From: Solimonas sp040754295
GTDB lineage: Bacteria > Pseudomonadota > Gammaproteobacteria > Nevskiales > Nevskiaceae
Length of the DNA stretch: 64,000 bases
Assembly: GCA_040754295.1 (NCBI GenBank)
Contig: JBFMCQ010000013.1
Location: 1-64,000, forward strand
Direction: 5' to 3'
The translations under genes were made by a program, and so were the position numbers. This document shows, in pieces, positions 12,239-19,305 of the stretch. Under the pieces are notes generated by a model that did no database searches, had not been told where the DNA came from, and saw only the letters and a list, made by a program, of their open reading frames with translations. Numbering within the stretch: position 1 is the first letter of the stretch; every line of letters begins with the position of its first letter.

Positions 12239-12589
12239 CGCCGTGAGCGCATGCCGCGCGTCCCGGACGATCACCGCTTCGCCGTCACCCCGGACTGGGT
12301 CTGCGAAATCCCGTCGCCGTCGACCATGCGCAAGGATCGCGTCCAGAAGATGCGCATCTACGCGGCGCAGGGCGTGCCCCACTGCTGGCTGCTCGACCCG
12401 CTGGCGCGGACGCTGGAAGTCTTCGTACTGCAGGACGAGCGCTGGCTGCTGCACTCGACCTTCGACGGTGACGCGAGCTTGCGCGCACCGCCGTTCGAGG
12501 CCGTCGAGTTCGACCTCGGCGCCTGGTGGGTACCCGACGAGCCCGCCGGCGAACCACCGCAAGCCGCGCCGTCCGCTCAGCGTCCCTGA
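12239..12589 (+). CDS. Uma2-family (DUF820) protein, 5' end lost in gap
   Basis: The C-terminal 116 or so residues of a PD-(D/E)XK-like Uma2 protein are visible. PDWVCEIPSPSTMRKDRVQK carries the conserved acidic residue and the Ser-Pro-Ser-Thr turn, and YAAQGVPHCWLLDPLARTLE is the typical second half. The Uma2 family is predicted to have endonuclease folds but mostly unproven function, with many copies in some genomes. The N-terminus falls in the assembly gap. The end overlaps the convergent membrane-protein gene by 13 bases. The tail is Pro/Ala-rich. Confidence 0.8.
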   Translation, partial: RRERMPRVPDDHRFAVTPDWVCEIPSPSTMRKDRVQKMRIYAAQGVPHCWLLDPLARTLEVFVLQDERWLLHSTFDGDASLRAPPFEAVEFDLGAWWVPDEPAGEPPQAAPSAQRP

Positions 12590-14112
12590 ATCGGCTGCGC
12601 AAGAATCCACAGGCCGGCGGTCGTAAAGACGACCATCAGCGCCAACATCGGCAGCTGGCTCAGCAGCGCCCGCCCACGCGTCGGGAACAGGCGCAGCGCC
12701 TGCAGGTGCGCGATCCACACGCTGACGACGTGGCCGAACAGGATCAGACCGACCTGCGTGTGCCAGATCGTCGCCGGCTGTGGCAGGAACGGCGCCCGGA
12801 ACAGGCCGGCGGTCCCGAAAAGATTCCAGCCGCGGCCGAAGGGATCGGACAGCAGGCTGACGATCTTCACGCCCTGGGTCAGGATCAGCGTGTAGTAGTG
12901 CGCGACGTGGTAGACCAGCGCGATCGGCAGCAGCGGGAAGGCAAAGGCCAGCGCCAGCTCGCGGATGCCGTGCCGGCTGCGCGCACAGCGCTTCACCAGC
13001 AGGATGAACAGCAGATACACCGCCAGGTACAGCCAGGGCGACAGCAGCAGCCACAGCGTTTCATAGGCCAGGTAGTACGGCCGCAGCTGCGCGTAGGCAT
13101 GGATCGGCGAACGCCCGAGCCACTGCGTCAGCCACCCGGTCGCGTCGCCCCAGAACAGGCGGTACCAGGGCATGGTCGCGCGCAGCCCGTCGAAGGCGGT
13201 CGACGAGAGCATGAACAGCACGAAAACGAGCAGGCTCCCGCTCTCGGCGCGCGTCGCCAGCAAGCCGGAAAATGGCGCGCGCAGGCGCAGCCGCCGGCCC
13301 GGCACATAGTCCAGCGGCGCCATGCGCGCGAGCAGCCGCAGGAATACCGCAAAAAACTCACCGTAACGAAACCAGGCCTGCGCGCCGAACAGCCACACCG
13401 CGACCAGATTCAGCACCGTGTAGCCCGCCAGCCACTGCGCCAGCGACGAGGGCCGCGTGAAACTGAACAGCTCGACCCAGATGAACAGCATGTACAGCGC
13501 GAGCGCCGGCCAGTACGCCAGAGCTGGCGGATAGCGCATGCGTCCCTGCAGGTAGGCCGGCCAGACGCGAGCCAGCAGCTCGGCCAGGCTGCGCCAGGGA
13601 TTCATCAGCGCATACAGATCGCCGATCAGCGCGGTCATGTAAGCGAAGCCGAGCACGAACACGACCCAGAAGAAGGTCATGTTGAAGTTCCGGTACGGAT
13701 CGCGCGTGCCGAAAAAGCCGGTCAGCAGGCACAGCAGCAGCAACAGGACGCCGAGGGCACGCAGCAGCAAGGGCAGCCGCAGCCGGCGCAGTGCGCGCAG
13801 CCAGGCCGCGCCCGAAAGATCGCGGGTCGCTATCGCGCCCGCCGGCGCCGGCGCGCTGCCGAAGTAGCCGACGACGAGGAACGACAACAGCAGCGCCGCC
13901 GCCGCGCCGTAGGCGTACATCCAGAACGGCACCGGCAGGTTGTAGACCCGGCCGAAGGAGTGCGCGGCCGCCGTCGAAGGGATCGTGGCGGCGATCAGCA
14001 GCAGCGCGGCCGATCGTATCCGATCTTGAGCGCGGGCCGACTTCGGCCGCAGCCCGATCCAGAGTGCCGCGAGCAGCGCAACCGCCAGCAGCCCGAAGCT
14101 GGCCCGTCTCAT
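12577..14112 (-). CDS. large polytopic membrane protein, unknown function
   Basis: A 511-residue protein with about ten to twelve hydrophobic segments and few charged loops. It begins with a hydrophobic stretch at 8-20 and a second at 35-48 before the motif AHSFGRVYNLPVPFWMY. The latter looks conserved and might be the true N-terminus of the mature protein or an alternative start region. I do not recognise a characterised transporter or enzyme family with certainty. Its start lies 15 bases after the stop of the lipoprotein gene, so the two are probably co-transcribed. Histidines in the C-terminal part (VYHVAHYY, IWHTQVG) could bind metal or heme, which is speculative. Confidence 0.75.
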   Translation of the reverse strand: MRRASFGLLAVALLAALWIGLRPKSARAQDRIRSAALLLIAATIPSTAAAHSFGRVYNLPVPFWMYAYGAAAALLLSFLVVGYFGSAPAPAGAIATRDLSGAAWLRALRRLRLPLLLRALGVLLLLLCLLTGFFGTRDPYRNFNMTFFWVVFVLGFAYMTALIGDLYALMNPWRSLAELLARVWPAYLQGRMRYPPALAYWPALALYMLFIWVELFSFTRPSSLAQWLAGYTVLNLVAVWLFGAQAWFRYGEFFAVFLRLLARMAPLDYVPGRRLRLRAPFSGLLATRAESGSLLVFVLFMLSSTAFDGLRATMPWYRLFWGDATGWLTQWLGRSPIHAYAQLRPYYLAYETLWLLLSPWLYLAVYLLFILLVKRCARSRHGIRELALAFAFPLLPIALVYHVAHYYTLILTQGVKIVSLLSDPFGRGWNLFGTAGLFRAPFLPQPATIWHTQVGLILFGHVVSVWIAHLQALRLFPTRGRALLSQLPMLALMVVFTTAGLWILAQPIQGR

Positions 14113-14127
14113 CGGCGAGGTCGGGCT

Positions 14128-16308
14128 TCAGCGATTGACCGTGCGCTCCCACATCTGCAGATAGGCCTCGGCCGAGTGGTAGAGCGCGTCGAGCGCTTCG
14201 CGCCCGCCTTCCAGGCGGATCTCCTCGACGTAGTCGGCGGCCATGCCGTAGTGCGCGGTGCCGACCTCGTCGATGTGCCAGGTCTTGCCGCTCTCCGGCA
14301 CCGTCTGCAGCTCGAAGCTCACCGGCGCGATGCCCTCGAACTGCGGGCCCCAGTCGGCTCCCTGGAACAGCGTGAACGGATAAACGACGGGCGCGCTGCC
14401 GGCGCCGCGGGGCGGCGCGCGGTCGGCCAGACCGTTGGCGTCCATGCCGTAGCCGACCGCGATCGGATCGGTTCGGCCCGCCGCCGCCCAGACCGGCTTG
14501 AGCTTCTGCAGGAACTCCACGTGCCCCTTGCCGTTGGGCTTCATCGGATAGATCAGGCCGCCGACGGCGAGGATGTCCCTGGCCTGCTGCATCGAGATGC
14601 CGCCGTGGCCGCCGTGCGCCGAGATCAGCGGATACGGCGGATTCTGCGCCTTGGCCATGTCGATCATCTGGCTCTTGATCGACAGCTCGGCGTGGTCGAT
14701 GTCGATGATGAATTTCTTCTCCATCAGCTTGCGCATCGCGTACTGGCCCAGCTCGGTCATGCCGCGCGTGTTGCACTGGCGGCGGTCGGGCGGATATAGG
14801 GGCAGCAGGCCGTTGGTCAGCGACAGCACCGCCTGCGTGAGCGGGTCATTGCCGGTGCCCGGAATCGCGGTGGCCATGTAGGCGCCGGCATCGTAGAAGT
14901 AACTGTCGCCTTCGCCGCCGTCGGGGCAGTCGTAGGTTTCCCAGAACGAGCCGGTGGCGAGAAAGCCGACGAGGTTGATTGCAAAGCCGTCGAAGATACC
15001 GGTGCCGCCGAGCGCGCTGTTGACGTCGTGGTAGGGGAATATCTCGCGCACGCCGAGGTCCCAGACTTCCTCGATCTCGCGGTCGATGTCCTCGCGGGTG
15101 CAGCCCGAAAACTCCCCGGTCACGCCGGCGACGGATCGCGTCGTGCAGTGGAATAGGTTGGAGAATTCCAGGCCCGGCACGACGGCCAGCTTGCCGGCGT
15201 TGATGACCTGCCGCGCTTCGGCGGGATCCTTGACGATGCGGAACCAGCCCTTGCCCGGCCCACCCTCCTGCGCGTCGACATAGTCCTGGAGCTGGTACAG
15301 GTATTTGACCTGGGCGATGCCCACGGCCATGTCCTCGCACTCGGCGGTCAGATGCAGCGTGATGGTCCTGGCGAGGTTGCACAGCGCCTGGATGTTGGTG
15401 CCCTCCGACACCATGATGCGCAGCCCGGCCTTCCAGGCGCGCTCGACCCACTTGTAGTACATGGCCTGGTGGAGCTGCGAATCATAGGCCGGCCAGTCGA
15501 TGAAGCTCGGCCAGCCCTGGGTGTCGTGCGGCTTGAGCGGTGTGAAGTCCAGGATCAGCGCCTCGACGTCGAGCAGGCCGTTGGGGCCGTGGTAGAGCGC
15601 ACAGTCGTCCATCGCATGCGGCACGCCGAAGCGATGGAACATCTGGCCGTACATCACGCCGCCGGCCGACGGGCCCACCGGGTTCTCGCCATCGGACATC
15701 TCGTGGCCCATCGCCATGTGCGTATGCACTTCGGCGAAGCCGACGACCGGCTGGTCCACACCGCGTCCCTCGTAGGTCTGGCCGACGACGTCGTCGGAAA
15801 TTTCCGGATAGGCCGTGCAGCCGTCGGCCGGTGCAAAGGCGAATTCGCCGGCGGTCGCGGACAATACCAGGCGACCGCCCTCGTCGGCGGCCAGCGACTG
15901 GCCCTCCGAGTCGAGCGTCGCCGTGTAGCGGCCGGGCTGCACCGCGGCCAGCGTCCAGTTCGCCAGGTCGGAGGCCTCCGCGGCCGCTTCGACGGCGTTG
16001 CGGCTACCGGCGAGCAGGGCGCGGTCCTGCGCGTGGAACAGGTATTCCCCCAGCGCCGTCGGCTTCAGGTAAAAGCGTTCGGCGGCTTCGGCGGTCTCTG
16101 CGGTCGCGGCGTAACCGACGCCGTCACGCACGACGAAACGGCCTGCCGGCAAGGCCTGCAGCGCAAAGCAGCGGTTGGCCAGGTCGTACTTCGTCATCGG
16201 CGCTGCGGCCGGCTGCGGCCCGGCCAGCCCGTCGCTGCGCTCCGAGCTGCCGCAGCCCGACAGGGCCAGGACCGCCATGGCCATCAGGCCGGTTCTGAGA
16301 CTGCGCAA
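14128..16308 (-). CDS. large secreted lipoprotein, amidohydrolase/PHP-like TIM-barrel hydrolase
   Basis: The start is assigned to TTG at 16308 because GGGGGA lies five bases upstream and the resulting N-terminus, MRSLRTGLMAMAVLALSGC, is a textbook lipoprotein signal (lipobox LSGC). This gives 726 residues, anchored at the outer membrane or exported. Metal-site candidates are EVHTHMAMG (an HxH as in amidohydrolases), HDVNSA, DIDHAELS and SAHGGHGG, spread along a roughly 500-residue barrel-like region. This resembles metal-dependent hydrolases such as membrane dipeptidase or amidohydrolases but I cannot name the subfamily. It ends 15 bases before the polytopic membrane protein gene. Many cysteines suggest disulfides outside the cytoplasm. 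Confidence 0.75.
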   Translation of the reverse strand: MRSLRTGLMAMAVLALSGCGSSERSDGLAGPQPAAAPMTKYDLANRCFALQALPAGRFVVRDGVGYAATAETAEAAERFYLKPTALGEYLFHAQDRALLAGSRNAVEAAAEASDLANWTLAAVQPGRYTATLDSEGQSLAADEGGRLVLSATAGEFAFAPADGCTAYPEISDDVVGQTYEGRGVDQPVVGFAEVHTHMAMGHEMSDGENPVGPSAGGVMYGQMFHRFGVPHAMDDCALYHGPNGLLDVEALILDFTPLKPHDTQGWPSFIDWPAYDSQLHQAMYYKWVERAWKAGLRIMVSEGTNIQALCNLARTITLHLTAECEDMAVGIAQVKYLYQLQDYVDAQEGGPGKGWFRIVKDPAEARQVINAGKLAVVPGLEFSNLFHCTTRSVAGVTGEFSGCTREDIDREIEEVWDLGVREIFPYHDVNSALGGTGIFDGFAINLVGFLATGSFWETYDCPDGGEGDSYFYDAGAYMATAIPGTGNDPLTQAVLSLTNGLLPLYPPDRRQCNTRGMTELGQYAMRKLMEKKFIIDIDHAELSIKSQMIDMAKAQNPPYPLISAHGGHGGISMQQARDILAVGGLIYPMKPNGKGHVEFLQKLKPVWAAAGRTDPIAVGYGMDANGLADRAPPRGAGSAPVVYPFTLFQGADWGPQFEGIAPVSFELQTVPESGKTWHIDEVGTAHYGMAADYVEEIRLEGGREALDALYHSAEAYLQMWERTVNR

Positions 16309-16416
16309 GGTATTCCCCCGAAATGATGATGCTTCGGGGTAATGTATGACGCGCCGATGACAGGGGCGAGAGTAGAAATAGCCTAGTGGCGCGACACGCA
16401 TAGCGCCAGTGCCTGC

Positions 16417-16440
16417 CGTTTGCCCGTTTGCCCGTTTGCC
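16417..16440. repeat. three tandem copies of an 8-mer (CGTTTGCC)
   Basis: Three perfect adjacent copies of CGTTTGCC at the point where PIN-like coding similarity stops. It marks the left boundary of the decayed patch and may be a recombination or slippage scar. Confidence 0.8.
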
Positions 16441-16441
16441 G

Positions 16442-16534
16442 CGGTAGCGACAGCAGGTGCAGGCAACCCAACTCGTCGAGATGAATCAGCGGGCCGGCAT
16501 CAGCGACAACCAGCCGGCCGGCGCCTTCAGCCAT
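16442..16534 (-). pseudogene. PIN-domain toxin remnant (N-terminal 31 residues)
   Basis: From an ATG at 16534 the frame reads RLVVADAGPLIHLDELGCL, the first strand and acidic motif of a PIN-domain ribonuclease (VapC-like). It then loses similarity within the 8-mer repeat and runs on into non-homologous sequence. It starts just after the stop of the RHH antitoxin remnant, as in a normal antitoxin-toxin pair. The rest of the toxin, including its other catalytic acids, is gone, so it is non-functional. Confidence 0.65.
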
Positions 16535-16679
16535 TGCCGCGCAGGCCTCAGGCCACGTCCTCGCGAATGAACTGCGCGGTCAGGGCTTCCTGGTGCGATT
16601 CAAGATACCGGCGCAAGGATGCGGCCACGATGGACTCCATGCCCGTCGCCCAGCCGCGCTCGACCATGCGACGCGCCTG
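16494..16679. repeat. direct repeat copy A (186 bp)
   Basis: This 186-bp segment is about 90% identical, by eye, to 18438-18624 in the same orientation, with one single-base indel. It covers the start of the PIN remnant and the C-terminal coding part of the RHH antitoxin. The two copies bracket higBA and the MNT/HEPN genes. Confidence 0.92.
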
Positions 16680-16695
16680 TTCGGCGAGCGCGGTA
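16548..16695 (-). pseudogene. ribbon-helix-helix antitoxin remnant (copy A)
   Basis: The frame reads STALAEQARRMVERGWATG followed by ESIVAASLRRYLESHQEAL and a stop, which is the RHH-like antitoxin of a PIN toxin pair. The first codons of the gene appear to be replaced: homology begins just downstream of the higA stop, without a start codon of its own. The longer frame open to 16820 runs through higA and is not natural. It is probably inactive, though an internal ATG (MVERGW) could give a short peptide. Confidence 0.6.
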
Positions 16696-16713
16696 CTGCT
16701 TGCGACGGAACTC

Positions 16714-17004
16714 CTACGCGGCCGCGCGAGCGCGTCGGATCTTGGGTCGCGGACGCTGAGCGGCTTGCCAGAGATCGTAAGCCGCCTGCATTCGCAGCCA
16801 GATTTCCGCGCCGTTGCCAAGCCAGTCGCCCAGGCGCAGCGCCATGTCTGCCGAGATCGCTGCCTGCGCGTTGACGACTCGCGACAAGGCCACGCGGGTC
16901 ACGCCGAGTTGGGCGGCGGCTTCGGTGACGGTGATGCCCAGTTCCGGCAATACGTCCTGCTTGAGAATGTCGCCGGGATGCGCCGGCTGATGCATGCGTG
17001 CCAT
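16714..17004 (-). CDS. higA: HigA-type antitoxin
   Basis: A 96-residue XRE-family antitoxin: the HPGDILKQDVLPELGITV opening and VTRVALSRVVNAQAAISADM are diagnostic of the HigA addiction-module family, with the helix-turn-helix at about 25-50. It neutralises HigB and represses the operon. The gene starts 12 bases after the higB stop, in the usual toxin-first order. The C-terminus is basic and Ala-rich (RRARAAA), perhaps altered by recombination at its end, where the antitoxin remnant begins. Confidence 0.92.
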   Translation of the reverse strand: MARMHQPAHPGDILKQDVLPELGITVTEAAAQLGVTRVALSRVVNAQAAISADMALRLGDWLGNGAEIWLRMQAAYDLWQAAQRPRPKIRRARAAA

Positions 17005-17016
17005 GGTGTGTTCTCT

Positions 17017-17295
17017 CTAGTGATAGTCCCGATAGTCGACCAGAATGGCGTCCGGCCCTTCGAAGGTGAAGGTCATCCGCCAGTTTCCGCTGACCCAGAC
17101 TGACCAGTGATCCTTCAGATCGCCTTTCAGCCTATGCAGCCGCCAGCCTGGAATGTTCATGGCCTGCGGTGCGCTCGCCTCGTTGAGCGCGGACAGCTGG
17201 CGGCGCAAACGCGCTGCATGCGCAGGCTGGATGCCGGCGGTTTTTCCGGTCAGGAAAAAGCGCTCAAGGCCCTTGTGGCGAAAGTCGCGGATCAC
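17017..17295 (-). CDS. higB: HigB-type mRNA interferase toxin
   Basis: A 92-residue RelE/HigB toxin starting at GTG. It contains FRHKGLERFFLTG at the N-terminus, LSALNEASAPQAMNIPGW, LHRLKGDLKDHWSVWV and the C-terminal WRMTFTFEG/DYRDYH strand that characterises the ribosome-dependent HigB RNases. It is complete and paired with higA, so the module may be functional. The operator palindrome lies 8 bases upstream of the start. Confidence 0.93.
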   Translation of the reverse strand: MIRDFRHKGLERFFLTGKTAGIQPAHAARLRRQLSALNEASAPQAMNIPGWRLHRLKGDLKDHWSVWVSGNWRMTFTFEGPDAILVDYRDYH

Positions 17296-17303
17296 GCGTG
17301 CAT

Positions 17304-17322
17304 TGTATAGCTATGCTATACA
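17304..17322 (-). promoter_or_regulatory. higBA operator palindrome within promoter
   Basis: TGTATAGC-TAT-GCTATACA is a perfect 8-bp inverted repeat with a 3-base spacer immediately upstream of higB. On the minus strand it overlaps a promoter with -35 TTGTGT, a 17-base spacer and -10 TACAAT. This is the expected arrangement for autorepression by HigA or HigBA. Confidence 0.75.
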
Positions 17323-17436
17323 TCACACAATGCCTTGCTGAGACGAGAACCACAGCCTGATCCGCGTGCCGCGACCGGTTCGGCTTGAACGATCTTAGTC
17401 GGCTATCCGGATTTGAGTGTGTTTCCGATGTTTGAG

Positions 17437-17466
17437 CCGGCTTGCGTCATGTTAGTGTAAAGCCGG
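17437..17466. promoter_or_regulatory. inverted repeat upstream of the MNT gene
   Basis: CCGGCTT (17437-17443) and AAGCCGG (17460-17466) form a perfect 7-bp inverted repeat ending 19 bases before the MNT start codon. CCGGATTT also occurs as a direct repeat at 17407 and 17463. It may be an operator for the MNT/HEPN pair or a trace of a mobile-element end; the sequence does not decide. Confidence 0.4.
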
Positions 17467-17485
17467 ATTTTATTGTGGGGTTCGT

Positions 17486-17824
17486 ATGAACCGCATCGAC
17501 CATGACACCGAGGAAGCCGTCCGCCGCTTCCTCGCCCTGATCGCCAGCCGTTACGACATGGCGGGAGCCATCGTCTATGGCAGCCGTGCGCGTGGCACGC
17601 ACCACCCGGATAGCGATGCGGACGTGGCTGTGCTCTTGCGCGGCGAGCATCAACGCTTCCTGACCGCCAAACTGGATATGGCCGACATCGCCTTCGATGT
17701 GCTACTTGAAACCGGCATCCTTGTCTCGCCACTTCCGATTTGGCTCGACGAATGGGAGCACCCGGAGAACTACTCGAACCCCGCCTTGCTGCGCAACATC
17801 AAGCGGGAGGGGGTTCGGCTGTGA
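17486..17824 (+). CDS. MNT-type nucleotidyltransferase antitoxin (MntA-like)
   Basis: A 112-residue minimal nucleotidyltransferase. GSRARG (32-37) and DSDADVAV (42-49) form the GSxxxG and DxD catalytic motif. MntA-like proteins neutralise HEPN RNases by adenylylating them. It is intact, and its stop overlaps the HEPN start (GTGA). Since the HEPN gene is frameshifted, this antitoxin is now orphaned. Confidence 0.9.
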   Translation: MNRIDHDTEEAVRRFLALIASRYDMAGAIVYGSRARGTHHPDSDADVAVLLRGEHQRFLTAKLDMADIAFDVLLETGILVSPLPIWLDEWEHPENYSNPALLRNIKREGVRL

Positions 17825-18248
17825 GCCATCGACAACTGACGCCAGCCGCCTTGATGGCGAAGGCCGACACGGCTTGCTCGTCCGCCCGAGCCTTGCTTGA
17901 TCTTGGCGACGTGGACGGCGCAGCCAATCGCGCCTACTACGCCATGTTCGACGCCGCCGCGCCGCACTACTGGCGTCGGGTGCGCCGGTCGAGCCGGATA
18001 TTGGGCGCACTCATAGCGGCCTGATCGGGGCCTTCGGCAACTTTCTGGTCAAGAACGGCCCGGTGTCGAAAGAGGTGGGACGCCTTTTGAACCGGGCGCA
18101 TGAAATCCGGCTGGTGGCCGATTACAACGGCGATTCGGTCGAGCCTGCTGACGCGCTGGAGATGGCCGAACAGGCCGAAACCTTCGTCGCCGCGATGCGG
18201 GCCGAGTTCATGCCGGAAGAGTCAGACGATAACGACTACACGCCATGA
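17821..18248 (+). pseudogene. HEPN-domain toxin, frameshifted
   Basis: The gene begins at GTG 17821 (overlapping the MNT stop) and reads ANRAYYAMFDAA normally to about 17958. The frame then shifts: the original frame stops at 18024, while the +1 frame continues the family with ALLASGAPVEPDIGRTHSGL, LLNRAHEIRLVADY and a stop at 18248. Restoring one base in the GCC repeat near 17955-17962 rejoins a complete HEPN protein of about 142 residues. Either the toxin was inactivated by a one-base deletion or this is a sequencing error in a GC-rich run. Confidence 0.8.
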
Positions 18249-18303
18249 GTGCAGCGATCAAATCCCTCGTTCTGGGCACATGGGCCCTCGGTGTCAAAGT
18301 AAC

Positions 18304-18612
18304 CGCTCCCGGAATTCGCTTCAACGGCATCAATGCCTGCGCGAGCCGCCAGTCTTCCAGCAGTTCACCCTGATGATCAAGGCACCACTCCTTGACGAGC
18401 TTCGCCGCACGACGCGGCAGCGAGCCCTGCATGATCTCCGGCATCAGCGACAACCAGCCGGCCGGCGCCTTCAGCCATTGCCGCGCAGGCCCCGGGGCCA
18501 CGTCCTCGCGAATGAACGGCTCGGTCAGGGCTTCCTGCTGCGATTCAAGGTACCGGCGCAAGGATGCGGCGACGATGGATTCCCTGCCCGTCGCCCAGCC
18601 GCGCTCGACCAT
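18304..18612 (-). pseudogene. hybrid remnant: RHH antitoxin fused to DUF4160 C-terminus
   Basis: From ATG 18612 the frame reads MVERGWATGRESIVAASLRR (RHH antitoxin, copy B). It passes through the PIN-start DNA out of frame because of the extra base relative to copy A, then enters EIMQGSLPRRAAKLVKEW and ELLEDWRLAQALMPLKRI, the C-terminal half of a DUF4160 protein. An in-frame TAG lies just before the ATG, so the antitoxin N-terminus is missing. The reading continues past 18304 without similarity to 18208. It is best read as a recombination scar joining two toxin-antitoxin-type genes, not a functional gene. Confidence 0.6.
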
Positions 18613-18624
18613 GCGGCGCGCCTG
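18438..18624. repeat. direct repeat copy B (187 bp)
   Basis: The second copy of the repeat at 16494-16679, same orientation, differing by scattered substitutions and one inserted base in GGCCCCGGGGCC. Both outer ends join unrelated sequence: DUF4160 on the left and the adhesin remnant upstream region on the right. Confidence 0.92.
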
Positions 18625-18757
18625 CTAGTACCAAAGTCGTAGTCCTACTCGCGGATACCGGCAACCTGACCTGTCTGGCGAAATCTTGCGCACCCGCAAA
18701 CGACGCAAGGAGTCCCGGTCATGAACATCCCTAAATCGAAGTCAGTCCTCACGCCCG

Positions 18758-18907
18758 CCGGCTGTGGGTCTTGGAAACATGGGCGGTGCCAACGCAATGG
18801 CTCTGGGCTTCCAGCAGCAGATCAGTGAGCGCGCCTTGTTCACGCTGGGCGGCAGCTTCAGCGGCAGCGAAAGCGCGGTTGGCGTCGGCTTCGGCGTGAG
18901 TTGGTGA
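18758..18907 (+). pseudogene. C-terminal remnant of a trimeric autotransporter (YadA anchor)
   Basis: The last roughly 50 codons read GLGNMGGANAMALGFQQQ, then ERALFTLGGSFSGSESAVGV and end in GVSW, matching the final beta-strands and terminal aromatic residue of a YadA-type outer-membrane anchor. The rest of the adhesin is absent. Upstream, an ATG at 18721 with AAGGAG 10 bases before it opens a different frame, so the junction is out of frame. It is a deletion remnant. The following winged-helix and NarL-type genes may once have regulated it. Confidence 0.6.
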
Positions 18908-18969
18908 AACGCCGCGTCCGTGGACTGGCGCGGGCTGGCGGCGGGACGACACCAGCCCGCCCGCCCGCG

Positions 18970-19305
18970 ATGCGGACCAGCCATGCGCCGGCAATGGACG
19001 ACGAATGGATCTACGACGCGATGCGCTGGCGCCTGATCGCGCCAGGCGGCCGCGGCCTGCAGCTTTCGCTCATCGAGTCGCAGCTGATCGCCTGCCTGTT
19101 ATCCCGCTGCGGCGAGGTCGTGACGCGTGAGGAGCTGCTCCGGTGCCTGTATCAGCCCTGCACCGAGACGCGCAGCCGCAATCTGGATGTCGTCGTCTCG
19201 CGCCTGCGCAAGAAGGTGGAGTCGCGGTGCGGCCAGAAGCTGCCGGTCGGCACGGCGCGTGGGCTCGGTTATGTTTTCGTCGCCCGCGGTTCGGTCGTGA
19301 AATGA
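18970..19305 (+). CDS. stand-alone OmpR-type winged-helix protein
   Basis: A protein of 111 residues (ATG 18970; ATG 18994 is an alternative giving 103) consisting almost only of a Trans_reg_C winged helix. It has QLSLIESQLIACLLSRCGEV, VTREELLRCLY, RNLDVVVSRLRKKVE and the wing LPVGTARGLGYVF. There is no receiver domain, so it is either a one-component DNA binder or a truncated response regulator. Its end overlaps the convergent NarL-type gene by 37 bases. Confidence 0.75.
   Translation: MRTSHAPAMDDEWIYDAMRWRLIAPGGRGLQLSLIESQLIACLLSRCGEVVTREELLRCLYQPCTETRSRNLDVVVSRLRKKVESRCGQKLPVGTARGLGYVFVARGSVVK

Noticed and set aside
11984..12589. Open frame running from sufS across the N gap into the Uma2 gene
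   Set aside because: It is an artefact of translating N bases; the real distance is unknown and the left half is a sufS shadow.
12526..14799. A 757-codon plus-strand frame opposite the membrane protein and lipoprotein genes
   Set aside because: Antisense shadow spanning two recognised minus-strand genes, Gln/Arg-rich, no ribosome-binding site.
16548..16820. Complete 90-residue antitoxin starting at 16820
   Set aside because: The first 40 residues are a different-frame reading of higA; only the last 49 codons have RHH similarity.
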